In this document: piece after piece, positions 16,214 through 25,128 of the stretch
Numbering within the stretch: position 1 is the stretch's first letter
How the letters are laid out: every line of letters starts with the position of its first letter
Assembly: GCA_947498155.1 (NCBI GenBank)
Contig: CANMJD010000002.1
Span: forward strand, 620,001 to 684,000
Direction: 5' to 3'
Length of the DNA: 64,000 bases
Source: an uncultured Pseudoruegeria sp.
GTDB lineage: Bacteria > Pseudomonadota > Alphaproteobacteria > Rhodobacterales > Rhodobacteraceae
Translations under genes and position numbers: made by a program
The notes under the pieces: generated by a model
Seen by the model: the letters and a program-made list of their open reading frames with translations, nothing else
What the model was told of the DNA's origin: nothing
Databases searched by the model: none

Positions 16214-16559
16214 CGCATCTCTCCTAATGTTGCCCGTGGTTTGCCCACGAAGATTTGCGCGTCCTGCAGAGCTCTTGGTCTTCATCGGGTCCGCTATCGC
16301 GCCCGCCAGAGGGTTCAAGTCGTCATTCCTTTTGGATCTGCCAATAGATTTCGCGCATTAAGCAACTGAAGGATCGAAGAAAATCCAGCAGCCATTGCCA
16401 AAAACACAATATACCAAAGGCATCCGAGTCGGTTACCCAACGCGGAATGAGCGGGGGATAAGGGATTCTCTGGCGCTTGGCAAGGGTCCGCGGCCTGTAA
16501 AACAAAGGCAATTGCCTTTCATTTTGACAGAAGTATCCCCGCCGGAGGCCAGAAATCTC
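16214..16559 (-). other. 346-base gap between trmD and rplS
   Basis: No convincing gene. It holds the rplS ribosome binding site, and copy 3 of the dispersed repeat near trmD. Minus-strand frames across 16315-16440 give a short hydrophobic peptide but lack a believable start. The gap is long enough to contain a separate promoter for rplS-rpmE; I could not pick one with confidence. Confidence 0.6.
16517..16549 (-). repeat. Dispersed intergenic repeat, copy 3 (short form)
   Basis: On the minus strand GCCTCCGGCGGGGATACTT then CTGTCAAAATGAAA, ten bases after the trmD stop and in the same orientation as trmD. It is nearly identical to copy 1. Confidence 0.85.
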
Positions 16560-17387
16560 TTATTCGGATGCCGCCTCTTTATCCAGATGCTTTTGCCAAA
16601 GGTCGGGGCGGCGTTCTTGGGTGAGCTTTTCGCCCATCTCGCGGCGCCAGGCGGCAATCTTTCCGTGATGCCCGCTCATCAGAATGTCAGGGATTTTGCG
16701 CCCCTCCCATTCCGCAGGGCGGGTATATTGCGGATGCTCCAGCAAGCCGTTGGAATGGCTCTCTTCTTCGGTGCTATCGGCATTGCCAAGCACACCGGGC
16801 AGCAGGCGCACCGTGGCATCCAGCATGGCCTGCGCCGCCAGTTCGCCGCCGGTCAGGACAAAATCGCCAAGGCTAACTTCTTCGATGCCGTAATGTTCGA
16901 TGACCCGCTCATCCACCCCTTCAAAACGACCACAAAGCATGGTCATGCCCTCGGTTTTGGCAAAGCGCTGCGCCATGGATTGATCAAAGGGTTTGCCGCG
17001 TGGGGACAGATAGATCAGCGGCCATTTGGCTCGATCAACCGGCACCCCCCGGCTGGCTACGGCCAAGGCGTTGCCGACCACATCGGGGCGCAACACCATA
17101 CCGGCACCACCGCCCGCAGGCGTGTCATCAACGTTTTTATGTTTGCCTTCGCCAAAGCTGCGCAGATCGATCGTATCCAGCGCCCAGATCCCGTCTTTCA
17201 GCGCCTTGCCGGTTAAGGACTGGCCCAGCACGCCGGGAAAGGCTTCGGGAAACAGGGTGATAATGCGCACCCGCCAGGCGGCGCGTAGGTTTTCATGCTC
17301 GCGCATCAGATCGCGGGGTTGCCGCGCCGAGGCCAGCGAGGCCTTGATCGACAAACGTCCGTGGGATTTTCCCTGCTCGTCACTCAT
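16560..17387 (-). CDS. trmD: tRNA (guanine-37-N1)-methyltransferase TrmD
   Basis: 275 residues. The core has [45 protein letters not shown] and [13 protein letters not shown], the trefoil-knot cofactor site. It methylates G37 of several tRNAs and prevents +1 frameshifts. The start at 17387 overlaps the rimM stop by eight bases and gives an extension of about 40 residues ([19 protein letters not shown]...) before the usual [12 protein letters not shown]; such an extension is known in this order. A shorter start at an internal methionine is possible. Confidence 0.94.
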   Translation of the reverse strand: MSDEQGKSHGRLSIKASLASARQPRDLMREHENLRAAWRVRIITLFPEAFPGVLGQSLTGKALKDGIWALDTIDLRSFGEGKHKNVDDTPAGGGAGMVLRPDVVGNALAVASRGVPVDRAKWPLIYLSPRGKPFDQSMAQRFAKTEGMTMLCGRFEGVDERVIEHYGIEEVSLGDFVLTGGELAAQAMLDATVRLLPGVLGNADSTEEESHSNGLLEHPQYTRPAEWEGRKIPDILMSGHHGKIAAWRREMGEKLTQERRPDLWQKHLDKEAASE

Positions 17388-17898
17388 CTTTGAACAGCCC
17401 TTCGGGCGGGTCGGAAATGATGCGACCGCTCTCCAGATCAACTGTTGGCACGACTGCAAGGCTAAAGGGCATGAGCACGGTGTCCGATTGACCCTCTGCC
17501 TTGATTTCCAGCAAATCACCCGCGCCATGGTTCAGCACATTCACAACAGCCCCAAGCACGGTGCCACCGGTGTCCAGCACCTGCAGGCCGATCAGATCGG
17601 AATGGTAATATTCATCATCCGGCAGGGACGGCAGGGCGTCGCGGGGCACAAAAAGCTGCACGCCTTTCAGCGCGTCGGCGTCTTCTTTGGTGGTGACACC
17701 GGACAGGCGCACCGCAAGGCCGTTTTTGATCGCGCGGGTGAGGCTCACCGTAAAGCTGCGGCTGCCGTCTTCGGTGGTTAGCGGCGCGTAATTGGCAATG
17801 TCGGTGGGCTCGGCGCAATAGCTTTTCAGCCGCACTTCGCCAGCGACCCCATAGGCCCCTGCAATCGCCCCCACACAGATTTTCTGATCCGTTGTCAT
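17380..17898 (-). CDS. rimM: Ribosome maturation factor RimM
   Basis: 172 residues from the second of two close ATGs; AGGA lies seven bases before 17898 but only a base or two before the first (17904). N-terminal [19 protein letters not shown] and the C-terminal PRC-barrel sequence [20 protein letters not shown] and [19 protein letters not shown] are typical. RimM binds S19 and assists 30S head maturation. It follows bluB by nine bases and overlaps trmD by eight. Confidence 0.94.
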   Translation of the reverse strand: MTTDQKICVGAIAGAYGVAGEVRLKSYCAEPTDIANYAPLTTEDGSRSFTVSLTRAIKNGLAVRLSGVTTKEDADALKGVQLFVPRDALPSLPDDEYYHSDLIGLQVLDTGGTVLGAVVNVLNHGAGDLLEIKAEGQSDTVLMPFSLAVVPTVDLESGRIISDPPEGLFKDE

Positions 17899-17907
17899 GC
17901 GCATTTC

Positions 17908-18537
17908 CTATCGTTTCTGTACGTCCAGCAGTGCAGCACGTTGTTCCCAGCCCGCCAGTTCCAGCTCTGGGCTTATCTGTTCATCTTCAGGCCAGCCGAC
18001 ACAAAGATAGCCGACCAAAGACCATGTGTCAGGCACATCCATATCGCGGCAAAACTGATCCGGATCAAGGATCGAAACCCATCCTACCCCCAGCCCTTCG
18101 ACACGGGCGGCAAGCCAGAACTGGGTAATCGCCGACACCACAGAATAGCGCCGCATTTCCGGCATGGTGGCTGCCCCGAGGCCAGCCCCCTTGACGGTGC
18201 CATCGTCGCAGAAAACCGCTAGCTGAACAGGTGCATCCTGCATGCCGGACAGCTTCAAACCGGCATAAAGCGCTGCTTTTTCGCCGGAAAAACCGGCCAA
18301 AGCCTCGGCATTGGCGGCTTTGAAGTTGGCAAGCGCCGCAGCGCGGGCCGCCGGACTTTCGACTTTGATAATCCGCCAAGGCTCTGACAAACCGACAGAG
18401 GGCGCCAGCGCGAAAGTTGCAAGGCAACGATCGAGCAAGGCGCCCTCAACCGGATCGGTGCGGAAGCGACGGACATCCCGCCGCCACCGCAACAATTGCT
18501 CAAACTCTGAACGGAAAGCGTCCGAGAACTGTGGCAT
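17908..18537 (-). CDS. bluB: 5,6-dimethylbenzimidazole synthase BluB
   Basis: 209 residues of the nitroreductase-like flavoprotein family. BluB uses FMNH2 and oxygen to fragment its own flavin to dimethylbenzimidazole, the lower ligand of cobalamin. Recognisable are LLRWRRDVRRFRTDPVE, APSVGLSEPWRIIKV and VSILDPDQFCRDMDVP. It sits between rpsP and rimM, interrupting the classical rpsP-rimM-trmD order, with gaps of only 19 and nine bases. No other cobalamin gene is in the window. Confidence 0.92.
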   Translation of the reverse strand: MPQFSDAFRSEFEQLLRWRRDVRRFRTDPVEGALLDRCLATFALAPSVGLSEPWRIIKVESPAARAAALANFKAANAEALAGFSGEKAALYAGLKLSGMQDAPVQLAVFCDDGTVKGAGLGAATMPEMRRYSVVSAITQFWLAARVEGLGVGWVSILDPDQFCRDMDVPDTWSLVGYLCVGWPEDEQISPELELAGWEQRAALLDVQKR

Positions 18538-18556
18538 TCAGCCAGCTCCCAAAAGC

Positions 18557-18946
18557 TTACTCTTCAGCAGCGGCTTCTTCGGCCGGTGCAGCAGCAGCTT
18601 CGGCAGCTTCAGCGGCTTTAGCAGCTTTTTCTTCAGCGCGCTCAACAGCTTTTTTGCCTGGCTTGGCTTTGTTGGGGTTGTTGCGGACTTTCTTTTCCAG
18701 AACGCCAGCAGCTTCCAGCATACGGGAAACGCGGTCTGTTGGCTGCGCACCTTTGTCGAGCCATGCCTGAACTTTTTCCATGTCCAGTTTAACGCGCTCT
18801 TCGCTGTCTTTTGGCAGCAGCGGGTTGTATGTGCCCAGTTTCTCGATGAAACGGCCGTCACGTGGCATACGGCTGTCAGCCGCAACTACGCGATAGAAAG
18901 GGCGTTTTTTGGAACCGCCGCGGGCGAGACGAATTTTCATAGCCAT
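18557..18946 (-). CDS. rpsP: 30S ribosomal protein S16
   Basis: 129 residues, starting [19 protein letters not shown], with the S16 core through [11 protein letters not shown]. The C-terminal 40 residues are an Ala/Glu/Lys-rich extension, common in alphaproteobacteria. ATG 18946 is chosen since AAGGAG is eight bases upstream; an ATG two codons later is also possible. Confidence 0.96.
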   Translation of the reverse strand: MAMKIRLARGGSKKRPFYRVVAADSRMPRDGRFIEKLGTYNPLLPKDSEERVKLDMEKVQAWLDKGAQPTDRVSRMLEAAGVLEKKVRNNPNKAKPGKKAVERAEEKAAKAAEAAEAAAAPAEEAAAEE

Positions 18947-18986
18947 GGTGTATTCTCCTTAGATGGCGTGTACAGGCAAGGGCCTG

Positions 18987-19283
18987 TTATTCTTGGTGTT
19001 TGTTGTGGTGCTGAATGACTTCAGCGATGATAAACTTTAGTAGTTCCTTGGCGAATTCCGGGTTCAGATTGGCCCGGTTTGCCAAATCTTCGAGCCGTGC
19101 GATCTGTGTGGCCTCACGGGCCGGATCGGACGGGGGAAGGTCGTGTTCGGCTTTGAGTTTCCCCACAGCTTCGGTGTGTTTGAACCGCTCGCCCAATGTG
19201 TAGATCAGGATCGCATCCAGACGGTCGATGCTTTCGCGGTGATCCTTGAGCAATTCTGCGGCGCGGGTAACGGAATCGGTCAT
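18987..19283 (-). CDS. Chorismate mutase (AroQ type)
   Basis: 98 residues of helical AroQ-class chorismate mutase, which converts chorismate to prephenate for Phe and Tyr. The signature HRESIDRLDAILIYTLGERF is followed by EAVGKLKAEHDLPPSDPARE, giving the substrate-binding Arg and Lys positions. ATG 19283 has AGGGAG six bases upstream; a longer frame begins at 19331 within the previous gene. It lies 40 bases before rpsP, in the same directon. Confidence 0.9.
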   Translation of the reverse strand: MTDSVTRAAELLKDHRESIDRLDAILIYTLGERFKHTEAVGKLKAEHDLPPSDPAREATQIARLEDLANRANLNPEFAKELLKFIIAEVIQHHNKHQE

Positions 19284-19323
19284 GCGGGGCTCCCTGTCTG
19301 AGCGGCATTTGGGATAAAGCGGG

Positions 19324-19869
19324 TCATACATAAGCCTCCATACCACCGTCGGCGCTGGTGACATCAGGATGGCGGTAGACGAAATAGGGGCCTTTGGGCC
19401 CTTGGCGGGTTTCCTGCAGCGTTGCGCCCAGACGTTTGGCCAGTGCTACAGACCGGTCGTTCTGTTCGGCGATAAAGCTGCAAGGAGCGGAGATGCCAAA
19501 ATGATCCGCGCCATATTGGCGGGCAGCATTGACGGCCTCATAGGCGAGGCCTTTGCCTTCGAATGCATCCAGCATGATCCAGCCGATTTCGGTTTCGTCG
19601 TAGAAATCCGGTTCATAAAACCCAACCCAACCGGCGGTTTTGCCGGTGGCTTTTTCTTCGACGATCCACATGCCATAGCCGCGCAACTGCCATTGCGCGC
19701 AATCCATCGAGAAAACTTCCCACGCGCGGCGGCGGTCATGGGGACCGCCGATAAATTCGGTGCGGGCATCTGTCCAGAAATCGGCAATCACATCAAAATC
19801 GCTGCGGCGGTGTTCGCGCAGGATCAGGCGGTCGGTTTCGATGACAGGAACGGTCACGGGATGGGTCAT
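19324..19869 (-). CDS. GNAT acetyltransferase, fifth of five in tandem
   Basis: 181 residues of the RimJ/RimL-like GNAT group: ETDRLILREHRRSDFD at the N-terminus, the acetyl-CoA loop in FEGKGLAYEAVNAARQYG, FIAEQNDRSVALAKRLGA, and a final FVYRHP. It is the last gene of the array (transcription order) and lies 40 bases before the chorismate mutase start. The acceptor is unknown; ribosomal protein or tRNA-related targets are only suggested by location. Confidence 0.88.
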   Translation of the reverse strand: MTHPVTVPVIETDRLILREHRRSDFDVIADFWTDARTEFIGGPHDRRRAWEVFSMDCAQWQLRGYGMWIVEEKATGKTAGWVGFYEPDFYDETEIGWIMLDAFEGKGLAYEAVNAARQYGADHFGISAPCSFIAEQNDRSVALAKRLGATLQETRQGPKGPYFVYRHPDVTSADGGMEAYV

Positions 19870-20399
19870 GCCATGCCCTCCAGCGTCGCTGCCGAAGGAT
19901 GACGGTACAAATGGTCCGTGCCCATGTTGACGTTGTCATATTCGACTTCGAACCACGCGCCGAGCTTTTTGGCCAAGGCGACGGATTTGTCATTGCCGGG
20001 TACGATGTTGCTGGTCAGGGTTTCAAAACCCAGAACCTGATAGGCAAAGCGGCGCACTTCGGATGCGGCCTCAAAAGCATAGCCTTTGCCTTCAAAGCCC
20101 TCAAACATCACCCAGCCGATTTCCGGCTCGGGCCAGCCTTCGGGGTTCCAGATACCAACGATGCCGACCACGTCGCCGTCTTTTGTTTCAACGGTCCAAA
20201 ACCCATAGCCGCGCAGGACCCAATGGCCGATCATCGAGGCAAACCAGCGCCATGCGTTGTTACGATCCAGTACACCACCAAAACCCCAGCTACGCACAGG
20301 GTCGGCATAAAACGCGGCAATGGCGTCAAAATCACCGGCCTCGGGGCCGCGCAGGGTCAGGCGCTCTGTGGTCAGAACAGGCACTTGGAGATCGATCAT
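19866..20399 (-). CDS. GNAT acetyltransferase, fourth of five in tandem
   Basis: 177 residues. Motifs parallel its neighbours: TTERLTLRGPEAGDFDAI, the acetyl-CoA loop in FEGFEGKGYAFEAASEV, LTSNIVPGNDKSVALAKKLG and HLYRHPS. It overlaps both flanking GNAT genes by four bases. It is close enough to copy five (EGKGxAxEA, SVALAKxLGA) to suggest duplication. Confidence 0.88.
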   Translation of the reverse strand: MIDLQVPVLTTERLTLRGPEAGDFDAIAAFYADPVRSWGFGGVLDRNNAWRWFASMIGHWVLRGYGFWTVETKDGDVVGIVGIWNPEGWPEPEIGWVMFEGFEGKGYAFEAASEVRRFAYQVLGFETLTSNIVPGNDKSVALAKKLGAWFEVEYDNVNMGTDHLYRHPSAATLEGMA

Positions 20400-20941
20400 G
20401 CGATGCCTCCTACGGTGTAGTGATAAACACAGACCCCATCCAATGAAGAGACAAACACGCCTCCCATGCGATCTGCCAAAGCGCGGGCCCGGCTGTTTTC
20501 AGGGTCGATGTAACTAACGACTTCGGGCGCACCGATGGTGAACAAATGCACAAGCGCGGCCTTCGCAGCCTCGAATGCATACCCTTCGCCTTCAAAATCC
20601 GCGGCCATTAAGAACCCAAGTTCCAGTGCTTCGTCTCCGGGTTCACAGCCTGCAAAAATAAAACCAATGGTTTCGCCCGATTTGATCACGGCAAACACGC
20701 CATCGCCACGCAACAGCCACCCGGCGCAATAGTTGGTGAACTCTGTCCAAGCTTGCTCTTCGTCCATTGGACCGCCAAGGAAGGTAGATCTTTGGCTGGC
20801 AAGGATTTCGGCGAAGAGCGCGAAGTCAGATAGCAATGGCGCGCGTAGTTCTAGCCGTTCCGTTGTCAGAACAGGTAGAGCGGCATGGGCAGCCATGGCG
20901 ATATCGATACCGGGCGCTGGGAGGGTGGCAGGTGCGATCAT
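20396..20941 (-). CDS. GNAT acetyltransferase, third of five in tandem
   Basis: 181 residues, with about 15 extra N-terminal residues before LPVLTTERLELRAPLLSDF. The acetyl-CoA loop is in DFEGEGYAFEAAKAALVHL, followed by VVSYIDPENSRARALADRMG. The C-terminal end (VCVYHYTVGG) departs from the YRHP ending of the others, so it is the most diverged copy. Four-base overlaps on both sides. Confidence 0.87.
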   Translation of the reverse strand: MIAPATLPAPGIDIAMAAHAALPVLTTERLELRAPLLSDFALFAEILASQRSTFLGGPMDEEQAWTEFTNYCAGWLLRGDGVFAVIKSGETIGFIFAGCEPGDEALELGFLMAADFEGEGYAFEAAKAALVHLFTIGAPEVVSYIDPENSRARALADRMGGVFVSSLDGVCVYHYTVGGIA

Positions 20942-21459
20942 TGCAGCCTCCGGTGACGATAGACAAGTGTTTCGCCAACGCTTTCCCCATCCGGAAGCGC
21001 CGCTGTTTCATCGTGTGTCGCACCAAGCCGTGTTGCCAACGCAAGGGAGCGCGCATTGCCCGGGTCAATGTAGCTGACGAGCGTTTCCAAGCCCTCGATA
21101 TTCTCAAAACCCCAAGCACGTGCAGCCAGAGCCGCTTCGTAGGCAAAGCCATGGCCTTCGTTGCCGGGAAAGAGGCACCAACCAAGTTCAACCTCGGGAA
21201 ATTTTGGTGGTTTGATCAGCCCGACCTGGCCGATGAAGTCACCTGAGTCTTTGAGATCAATCGCCCAGCTTCCATGGCCAAGCCAATCCCAGCTAACGAT
21301 TTCGGCACCCAGCCATTTCCACAGTTCATTCGCGGTGATCGGACCATCCATGTACTGGGCCCAATCGGTTGCAAAGTGATTCGCCATGGGTTCGAAATCT
21401 GCATGGCGATGGTGGCGAAGCGTCAAGCGTTCGGTGGTCAACGTTGGGGCGATACTCAT
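20938..21459 (-). CDS. GNAT acetyltransferase, second of five in tandem
   Basis: 173 residues: LTTERLTLRHHRHADFEPM, the CoA loop in FPGNEGHGFAYEAALAARAW, LVSYIDPGNARSLALATRLG and TLVYRHR. It resembles copies one and three in the SYIDPxN stretch. Four-base overlaps join it to both neighbours. Confidence 0.88.
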   Translation of the reverse strand: MSIAPTLTTERLTLRHHRHADFEPMANHFATDWAQYMDGPITANELWKWLGAEIVSWDWLGHGSWAIDLKDSGDFIGQVGLIKPPKFPEVELGWCLFPGNEGHGFAYEAALAARAWGFENIEGLETLVSYIDPGNARSLALATRLGATHDETAALPDGESVGETLVYRHRRLQ

Positions 21460-21974
21460 ATCAACACCTCATACGCGGACGGGTGACGGAAAACGAAACA
21501 GGGATCGCCATTGGGTGTTGGGGCGGTTTCGTCAAGCTCTGCCCCCATGCGTTCTGCCAAGGCGATAGAAGCACGGTTTGTGCGACCGACATATGAGACC
21601 AGAGACTCTAGTTTGTTGTGAGCATAGATCCACTTGCGCAAAGCAAGCGCTGCTTCACCCGCAAAGCCTTTTCCTTCAAAGCCATCGAACAGGAACCAGC
21701 CGAGTTCGGCCTCAGGGAAGTCCATGCCTTTGGTGACGGACACTTGCCCAAGTTTGCGGCCAATGCTGTCTTCGATCATTAAGCCGCCAAAGCCAAACAA
21801 GGGCCAATGTGCGATGTCATTGCAGAACCAGCTCCATGCGGTTTTCTGCGTGTGCGGCCCACCCATATGGACCGCCCGATCGGACGCCAGAAAGGCGGCA
21901 TACTCGGTAAAATCCGAGAGCCGGAAGGGACGCAGAGTCAGCCGTTCCGTGGTTATGGTGGGCGCGATGGTCAC
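21456..21974 (-). CDS. GNAT acetyltransferase, first of five in tandem
   Basis: 172 residues, GTG start at 21974 placed directly after the ffh TAA. Motifs: ITTERLTLRPFRLSDFTEY, the CoA loop in FDGFEGKGFAGEAALALRKW, LVSYVGRTNRASIALAERMG, FVFRHPS. It is the first of five paralogues running toward chorismate mutase and rpsP. The zero-spacing after ffh implies it is read from the ffh message. Confidence 0.88.
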   Translation of the reverse strand: MTIAPTITTERLTLRPFRLSDFTEYAAFLASDRAVHMGGPHTQKTAWSWFCNDIAHWPLFGFGGLMIEDSIGRKLGQVSVTKGMDFPEAELGWFLFDGFEGKGFAGEAALALRKWIYAHNKLESLVSYVGRTNRASIALAERMGAELDETAPTPNGDPCFVFRHPSAYEVLI

Positions 21975-23495
21975 TTATTTCTTTTTCCCGAAACCGGAAA
22001 GGCCGGGGGGCAGGCCGCCGCCACCAAGACCGGGAAGGCCGCCCATGCCGCCTTTGCCCATGGCTTTGGCCGCAGCCTCTAGCGCTTTGGGGTCCATTTG
22101 GCTCGGGTCCATGCCGCCTGCGGGCATCTCCGGCATGCCGCCTTTGCCCATCATGCCTTTCATGGCTTGCTTGAGCATGCCACCTTTGCCCATCTTGCCC
22201 ATTTTTTTCATCATGTCGGCCATCTGGCGCTGCATCTTCAGCAATTTGTTCAGATCGGCAACTTCAAGACCGGCACCTTTGGCAATCCGCTTTTTACGGC
22301 TGGCCTGCAGGATTTGCGGGTTGGCGCGTTCGAGCTTGGTCATCGATTGGATCAGGGCGATCTGTTGCTTGAGGATCTTGTCGTCAAAGCCTGCGTCCTG
22401 CACCTGTTTGGCCATTTTGCCCATACCAGGCATCATGCCCATGATCCCGTCCATGCCGCCCATCTTGATCATTTGTTCAAGCTGCATTTTCAGATCATTC
22501 ATGTTGAAGCGGCCCTTTTGGAACCGTTTCATCATGCGTTCGGCCTGTTCGGCCTCTAGGGTTTCATTGGCCTTTTCAACCAGCGCAACGATGTCACCCA
22601 TGCCAAGGATACGACCGGCGATGCGCTCTGGCTCAAAGGTTTCCAGCGCGTCCATCTTTTCGCCAAGACCGACGAATTTGATCGGCTTGCCGGTGACGGC
22701 CCGCATGGACAACGCCGCACCACCGCGACCGTCGCCGTCCATCCGTGTGAGGATCACACCGGAGATGCCGATCTTGTCGTCGAAATTCTCGGCAACGTTC
22801 ACCGCGTCCTGACCGGTCAGGCCATCGACCACCAGCAGGGTTTCGCGCGGGTTGACCGCGTTGCGTACCTCTTCGACTTCGCCCATCAAGGTTTCGTCGA
22901 TATGCAACCGGCCTGCGGTATCGAGCATATAGACATCATAGCCGCCAAGGGTCGCCTGTTGCTTGGCGCGTTTGGCGATTTGCACAGCGCTTTCGCCTTT
23001 GACAATCGGCAGGGTGTCCACACCGATCTGGCGGCCCAGCACAGCCAACTGATCCATCGCCGCAGGGCGGTAGATGTCGAGCGAGGCCATCAACACGCGT
23101 TTACCGTTCTTTTCGGTCAGGCGTTTGGCAAGTTTACCGGTGGTCGTCGTTTTACCAGAGCCCTGCAAACCAACCATCAGGATCGGTGCGGGTGGGCTGT
23201 CGATTTTCAGCTCACCGGGGACGGAATTGTCGCCTGCCAGCACATGCTGCAATTCGTCATGGACGATTTTGACAACCTGCTGGCCGGGGGTCACGGATTT
23301 GGTGACCGACTGGCCGGTCGCTTTTTCTTGCACTGCTTTGACAAAGTCGCGGGCCACGGGCAAGGAAACATCGGCCTCCAGAAGGGCGACGCGTACTTCG
23401 CGCAGGGCGGTTTTGACGTCATCTTCGGACAGGGCACCCTGTTTGGTCAGACGGTCAAAGACGCCGGAAAGGCGGTCGGATAGATTTTCAAACAT
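21975..23495 (-). CDS. ffh: Signal recognition particle protein Ffh (SRP54)
   Basis: 506 residues. The N and GTPase domains show MVGLQGSGKTTTTGKLAKR, YMLDTAGRLHID, LTRMDGDGRGGAAL and GLGEKMDALETFEPERIAGR. The M domain from about residue 330 is rich in methionine, and the end is a long Gly/Met/Pro-rich tail. Ffh binds 4.5S RNA and signal peptides and delivers ribosomes to FtsY. A 19-codon leader frame lies upstream (23523-23582). It starts a directon of GNAT genes, chorismate mutase, rpsP, bluB, rimM and trmD. Confidence 0.97.
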   Translation of the reverse strand: MFENLSDRLSGVFDRLTKQGALSEDDVKTALREVRVALLEADVSLPVARDFVKAVQEKATGQSVTKSVTPGQQVVKIVHDELQHVLAGDNSVPGELKIDSPPAPILMVGLQGSGKTTTTGKLAKRLTEKNGKRVLMASLDIYRPAAMDQLAVLGRQIGVDTLPIVKGESAVQIAKRAKQQATLGGYDVYMLDTAGRLHIDETLMGEVEEVRNAVNPRETLLVVDGLTGQDAVNVAENFDDKIGISGVILTRMDGDGRGGAALSMRAVTGKPIKFVGLGEKMDALETFEPERIAGRILGMGDIVALVEKANETLEAEQAERMMKRFQKGRFNMNDLKMQLEQMIKMGGMDGIMGMMPGMGKMAKQVQDAGFDDKILKQQIALIQSMTKLERANPQILQASRKKRIAKGAGLEVADLNKLLKMQRQMADMMKKMGKMGKGGMLKQAMKGMMGKGGMPEMPAGGMDPSQMDPKALEAAAKAMGKGGMGGLPGLGGGGLPPGLSGFGKKK

Positions 23496-23522
23496 GCCTT
23501 TGGCCCTTTCTAGAGCGGTTGT

Positions 23523-23582
23523 TCATTTGTCCCTTCCATGTAGGAAGAGCCAGCGGTGACTAAAAGCCTCCGAATGTTCCAT
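23523..23582 (-). other. Possible 19-codon leader frame upstream of ffh
   Basis: In the 187-base gap before ffh the minus strand has ATG at 23582, preceded by AAAGGCG, and reads MEHSEAFSHRWLFLHGRDK before a TGA 27 bases upstream of the ffh start. It is too short to judge by composition. The same gap has GCGCAAC and GTTGCGC arms about 65 bases apart. Confidence 0.25.
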
Positions 23583-23682
23583 ACGCCTTTGACACCAGTG
23601 GGCGCAACGCGCTGACTGGTGGCGATCCCTGAACGACTCAAGGGACCGGAAGCGTATAGACTCCCGGAAGTGTTGCGCTGAC

Positions 23683-25011
23683 TTAAGAGCTTCGCGGCGC
23701 AGAGTCAAGCAAGCGCGCCTTGATCGCTTTGCGTGCGCGGGGTTTGCGGCGAAAAGCGGCAAAGGTGCTTTTCCCAAAATAGCCCGCCATCAAACTCAAG
23801 GCGCTGGCCTTGCCATCTGCGCGGGGTTCTTGTCCGGCGGCCATGCGGTCCATCTGCGCGACATAAAATTCGACCCGCGCCACCGTATTGACCAGATTGA
23901 TCACCTTGTTTTTAGTATTGAGTCCCCAAGATCCGGTGCCCAACGTCAAACCTGCTTCGCTAACTCCGATTTGGTCTTTTTCGCCGGATAAGAGCTGTGC
24001 GGCACCATCCGGCATCACGCAAAGCGGGCGGGCCAGACCGATCATGTCGATGCCGTCCTCGCGCAAAGCGGCCTCCATCGCGGCGCGGCTGCGAAAGCCG
24101 CCGGTGACCACCATCGGCAGGGTGATTTCAGCACGGATTTCGCGGGCGTATTCCAAAAAGAACGCCTCGCGTTTGCGCGTGCTATCCCGTGGAGTGTCGT
24201 CTTCTGTGGCGGTAGCAAAACTCATTTCTTCGTAAGTGCCGCCGGATATTTCCAAAAGATCAATGCCGTCTTCCTGCAGCCAGCGGGCCACCTGCTTGCA
24301 CTCCTCAAGGCTGAAGCCGCCTTTTTGAAAATCGGCGGAGTTGAGTTTGACCCCGATGGGGAAGTCCGGCCCGACCTGTTTGCGGGTCTCGGCCAAGACA
24401 GCACGCAGAAAACGGGCGCGATTGGGTAGGCTGCCACCCCAGTCATCGCCGCGCTGATTTGTGATGGGCGACAGGAACTGGCTGACCAAATAGCCATGGG
24501 CAGCGTGGATTTGCACGCCGTCAAAGCCCGCCTTTTTTACGATCCGTGCGGTTTGCCCATAGCGGAAAATCGCCTCGGTGATGTCGGCCTCGCTCATCGG
24601 GCGCGGTTTGCCAAACATGCCCAGCAGGTTCAGCTTTTCATCCGAAGGCGAGAGCGGTTTGGGATTGACCACCATTGGGCACTGGCGACCAGGATGGCTG
24701 ATTTGTACCCAGACGCTGGTGCCATTGGCTTTGGCGGCGCTGGCCCACGCCGTTAAGGCAGGCAGGTTGCTTTCATCTTCTACCACCACGTTGCCGGGGC
24801 GTTCCAGATAGCGGCGATCTATCATCACATTGCCGGTCATCAGCAGACCCAACCCGCCTTGCGCCCACCGGCCATAAAGCCTGTTATGGGCTTGGGTCGG
24901 GTTATCTGACGTATCCGCCATGGCTTCGGTCATCGCGCTTTTGCAGAAGCGGTTTTTAAGGATAAATCCATTTGGCAGCGTCAGAGGGGCGCTGAGCGGA
25001 GAAGTCGGCAT
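23683..25011 (-). CDS. NADH:flavin oxidoreductase, old yellow enzyme family
   Basis: 442 residues. FMN-binding TIM barrel with FILKNRFCKSAMTEAMAD at the start, WVQISHPGRQCP, FDGVQIHAAHGYLVSQFLSP, DWGGSLPNRARF and MIGLARPLCVMP. The final 80 residues extend past the barrel and end in a basic stretch (RRKPRARKAIKAR). It lacks the iron-sulfur and FAD domains of the dienoyl-CoA reductase type seen at 45226. Substrate unknown; probably an enone or related electrophile. Its direction matches ffh, 187 bases downstream. Confidence 0.88.
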   Translation of the reverse strand: MPTSPLSAPLTLPNGFILKNRFCKSAMTEAMADTSDNPTQAHNRLYGRWAQGGLGLLMTGNVMIDRRYLERPGNVVVEDESNLPALTAWASAAKANGTSVWVQISHPGRQCPMVVNPKPLSPSDEKLNLLGMFGKPRPMSEADITEAIFRYGQTARIVKKAGFDGVQIHAAHGYLVSQFLSPITNQRGDDWGGSLPNRARFLRAVLAETRKQVGPDFPIGVKLNSADFQKGGFSLEECKQVARWLQEDGIDLLEISGGTYEEMSFATATEDDTPRDSTRKREAFFLEYAREIRAEITLPMVVTGGFRSRAAMEAALREDGIDMIGLARPLCVMPDGAAQLLSGEKDQIGVSEAGLTLGTGSWGLNTKNKVINLVNTVARVEFYVAQMDRMAAGQEPRADGKASALSLMAGYFGKSTFAAFRRKPRARKAIKARLLDSAPRSS

Positions 25012-25128
25012 GAAAATATCCAGTTCGGTGAAATCTGTCCGTACCTAATCAGATAGAGGGTGCTGCGTCTATTGCGAGGGGCAGGGGGCTGTGCTCTATC
25101 TTCGTCAAAGATGTGCAGGAGTTTGAAA

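Noticed and set aside
16315-16440. Short minus-strand hydrophobic peptide between trmD and rplS
   Set aside because: Sequence looks like a small membrane protein (IVFLAMAAGFSSILQLL) but there is no ATG or GTG start with a ribosome binding site at a sensible place and codon use is unlike neighbours.
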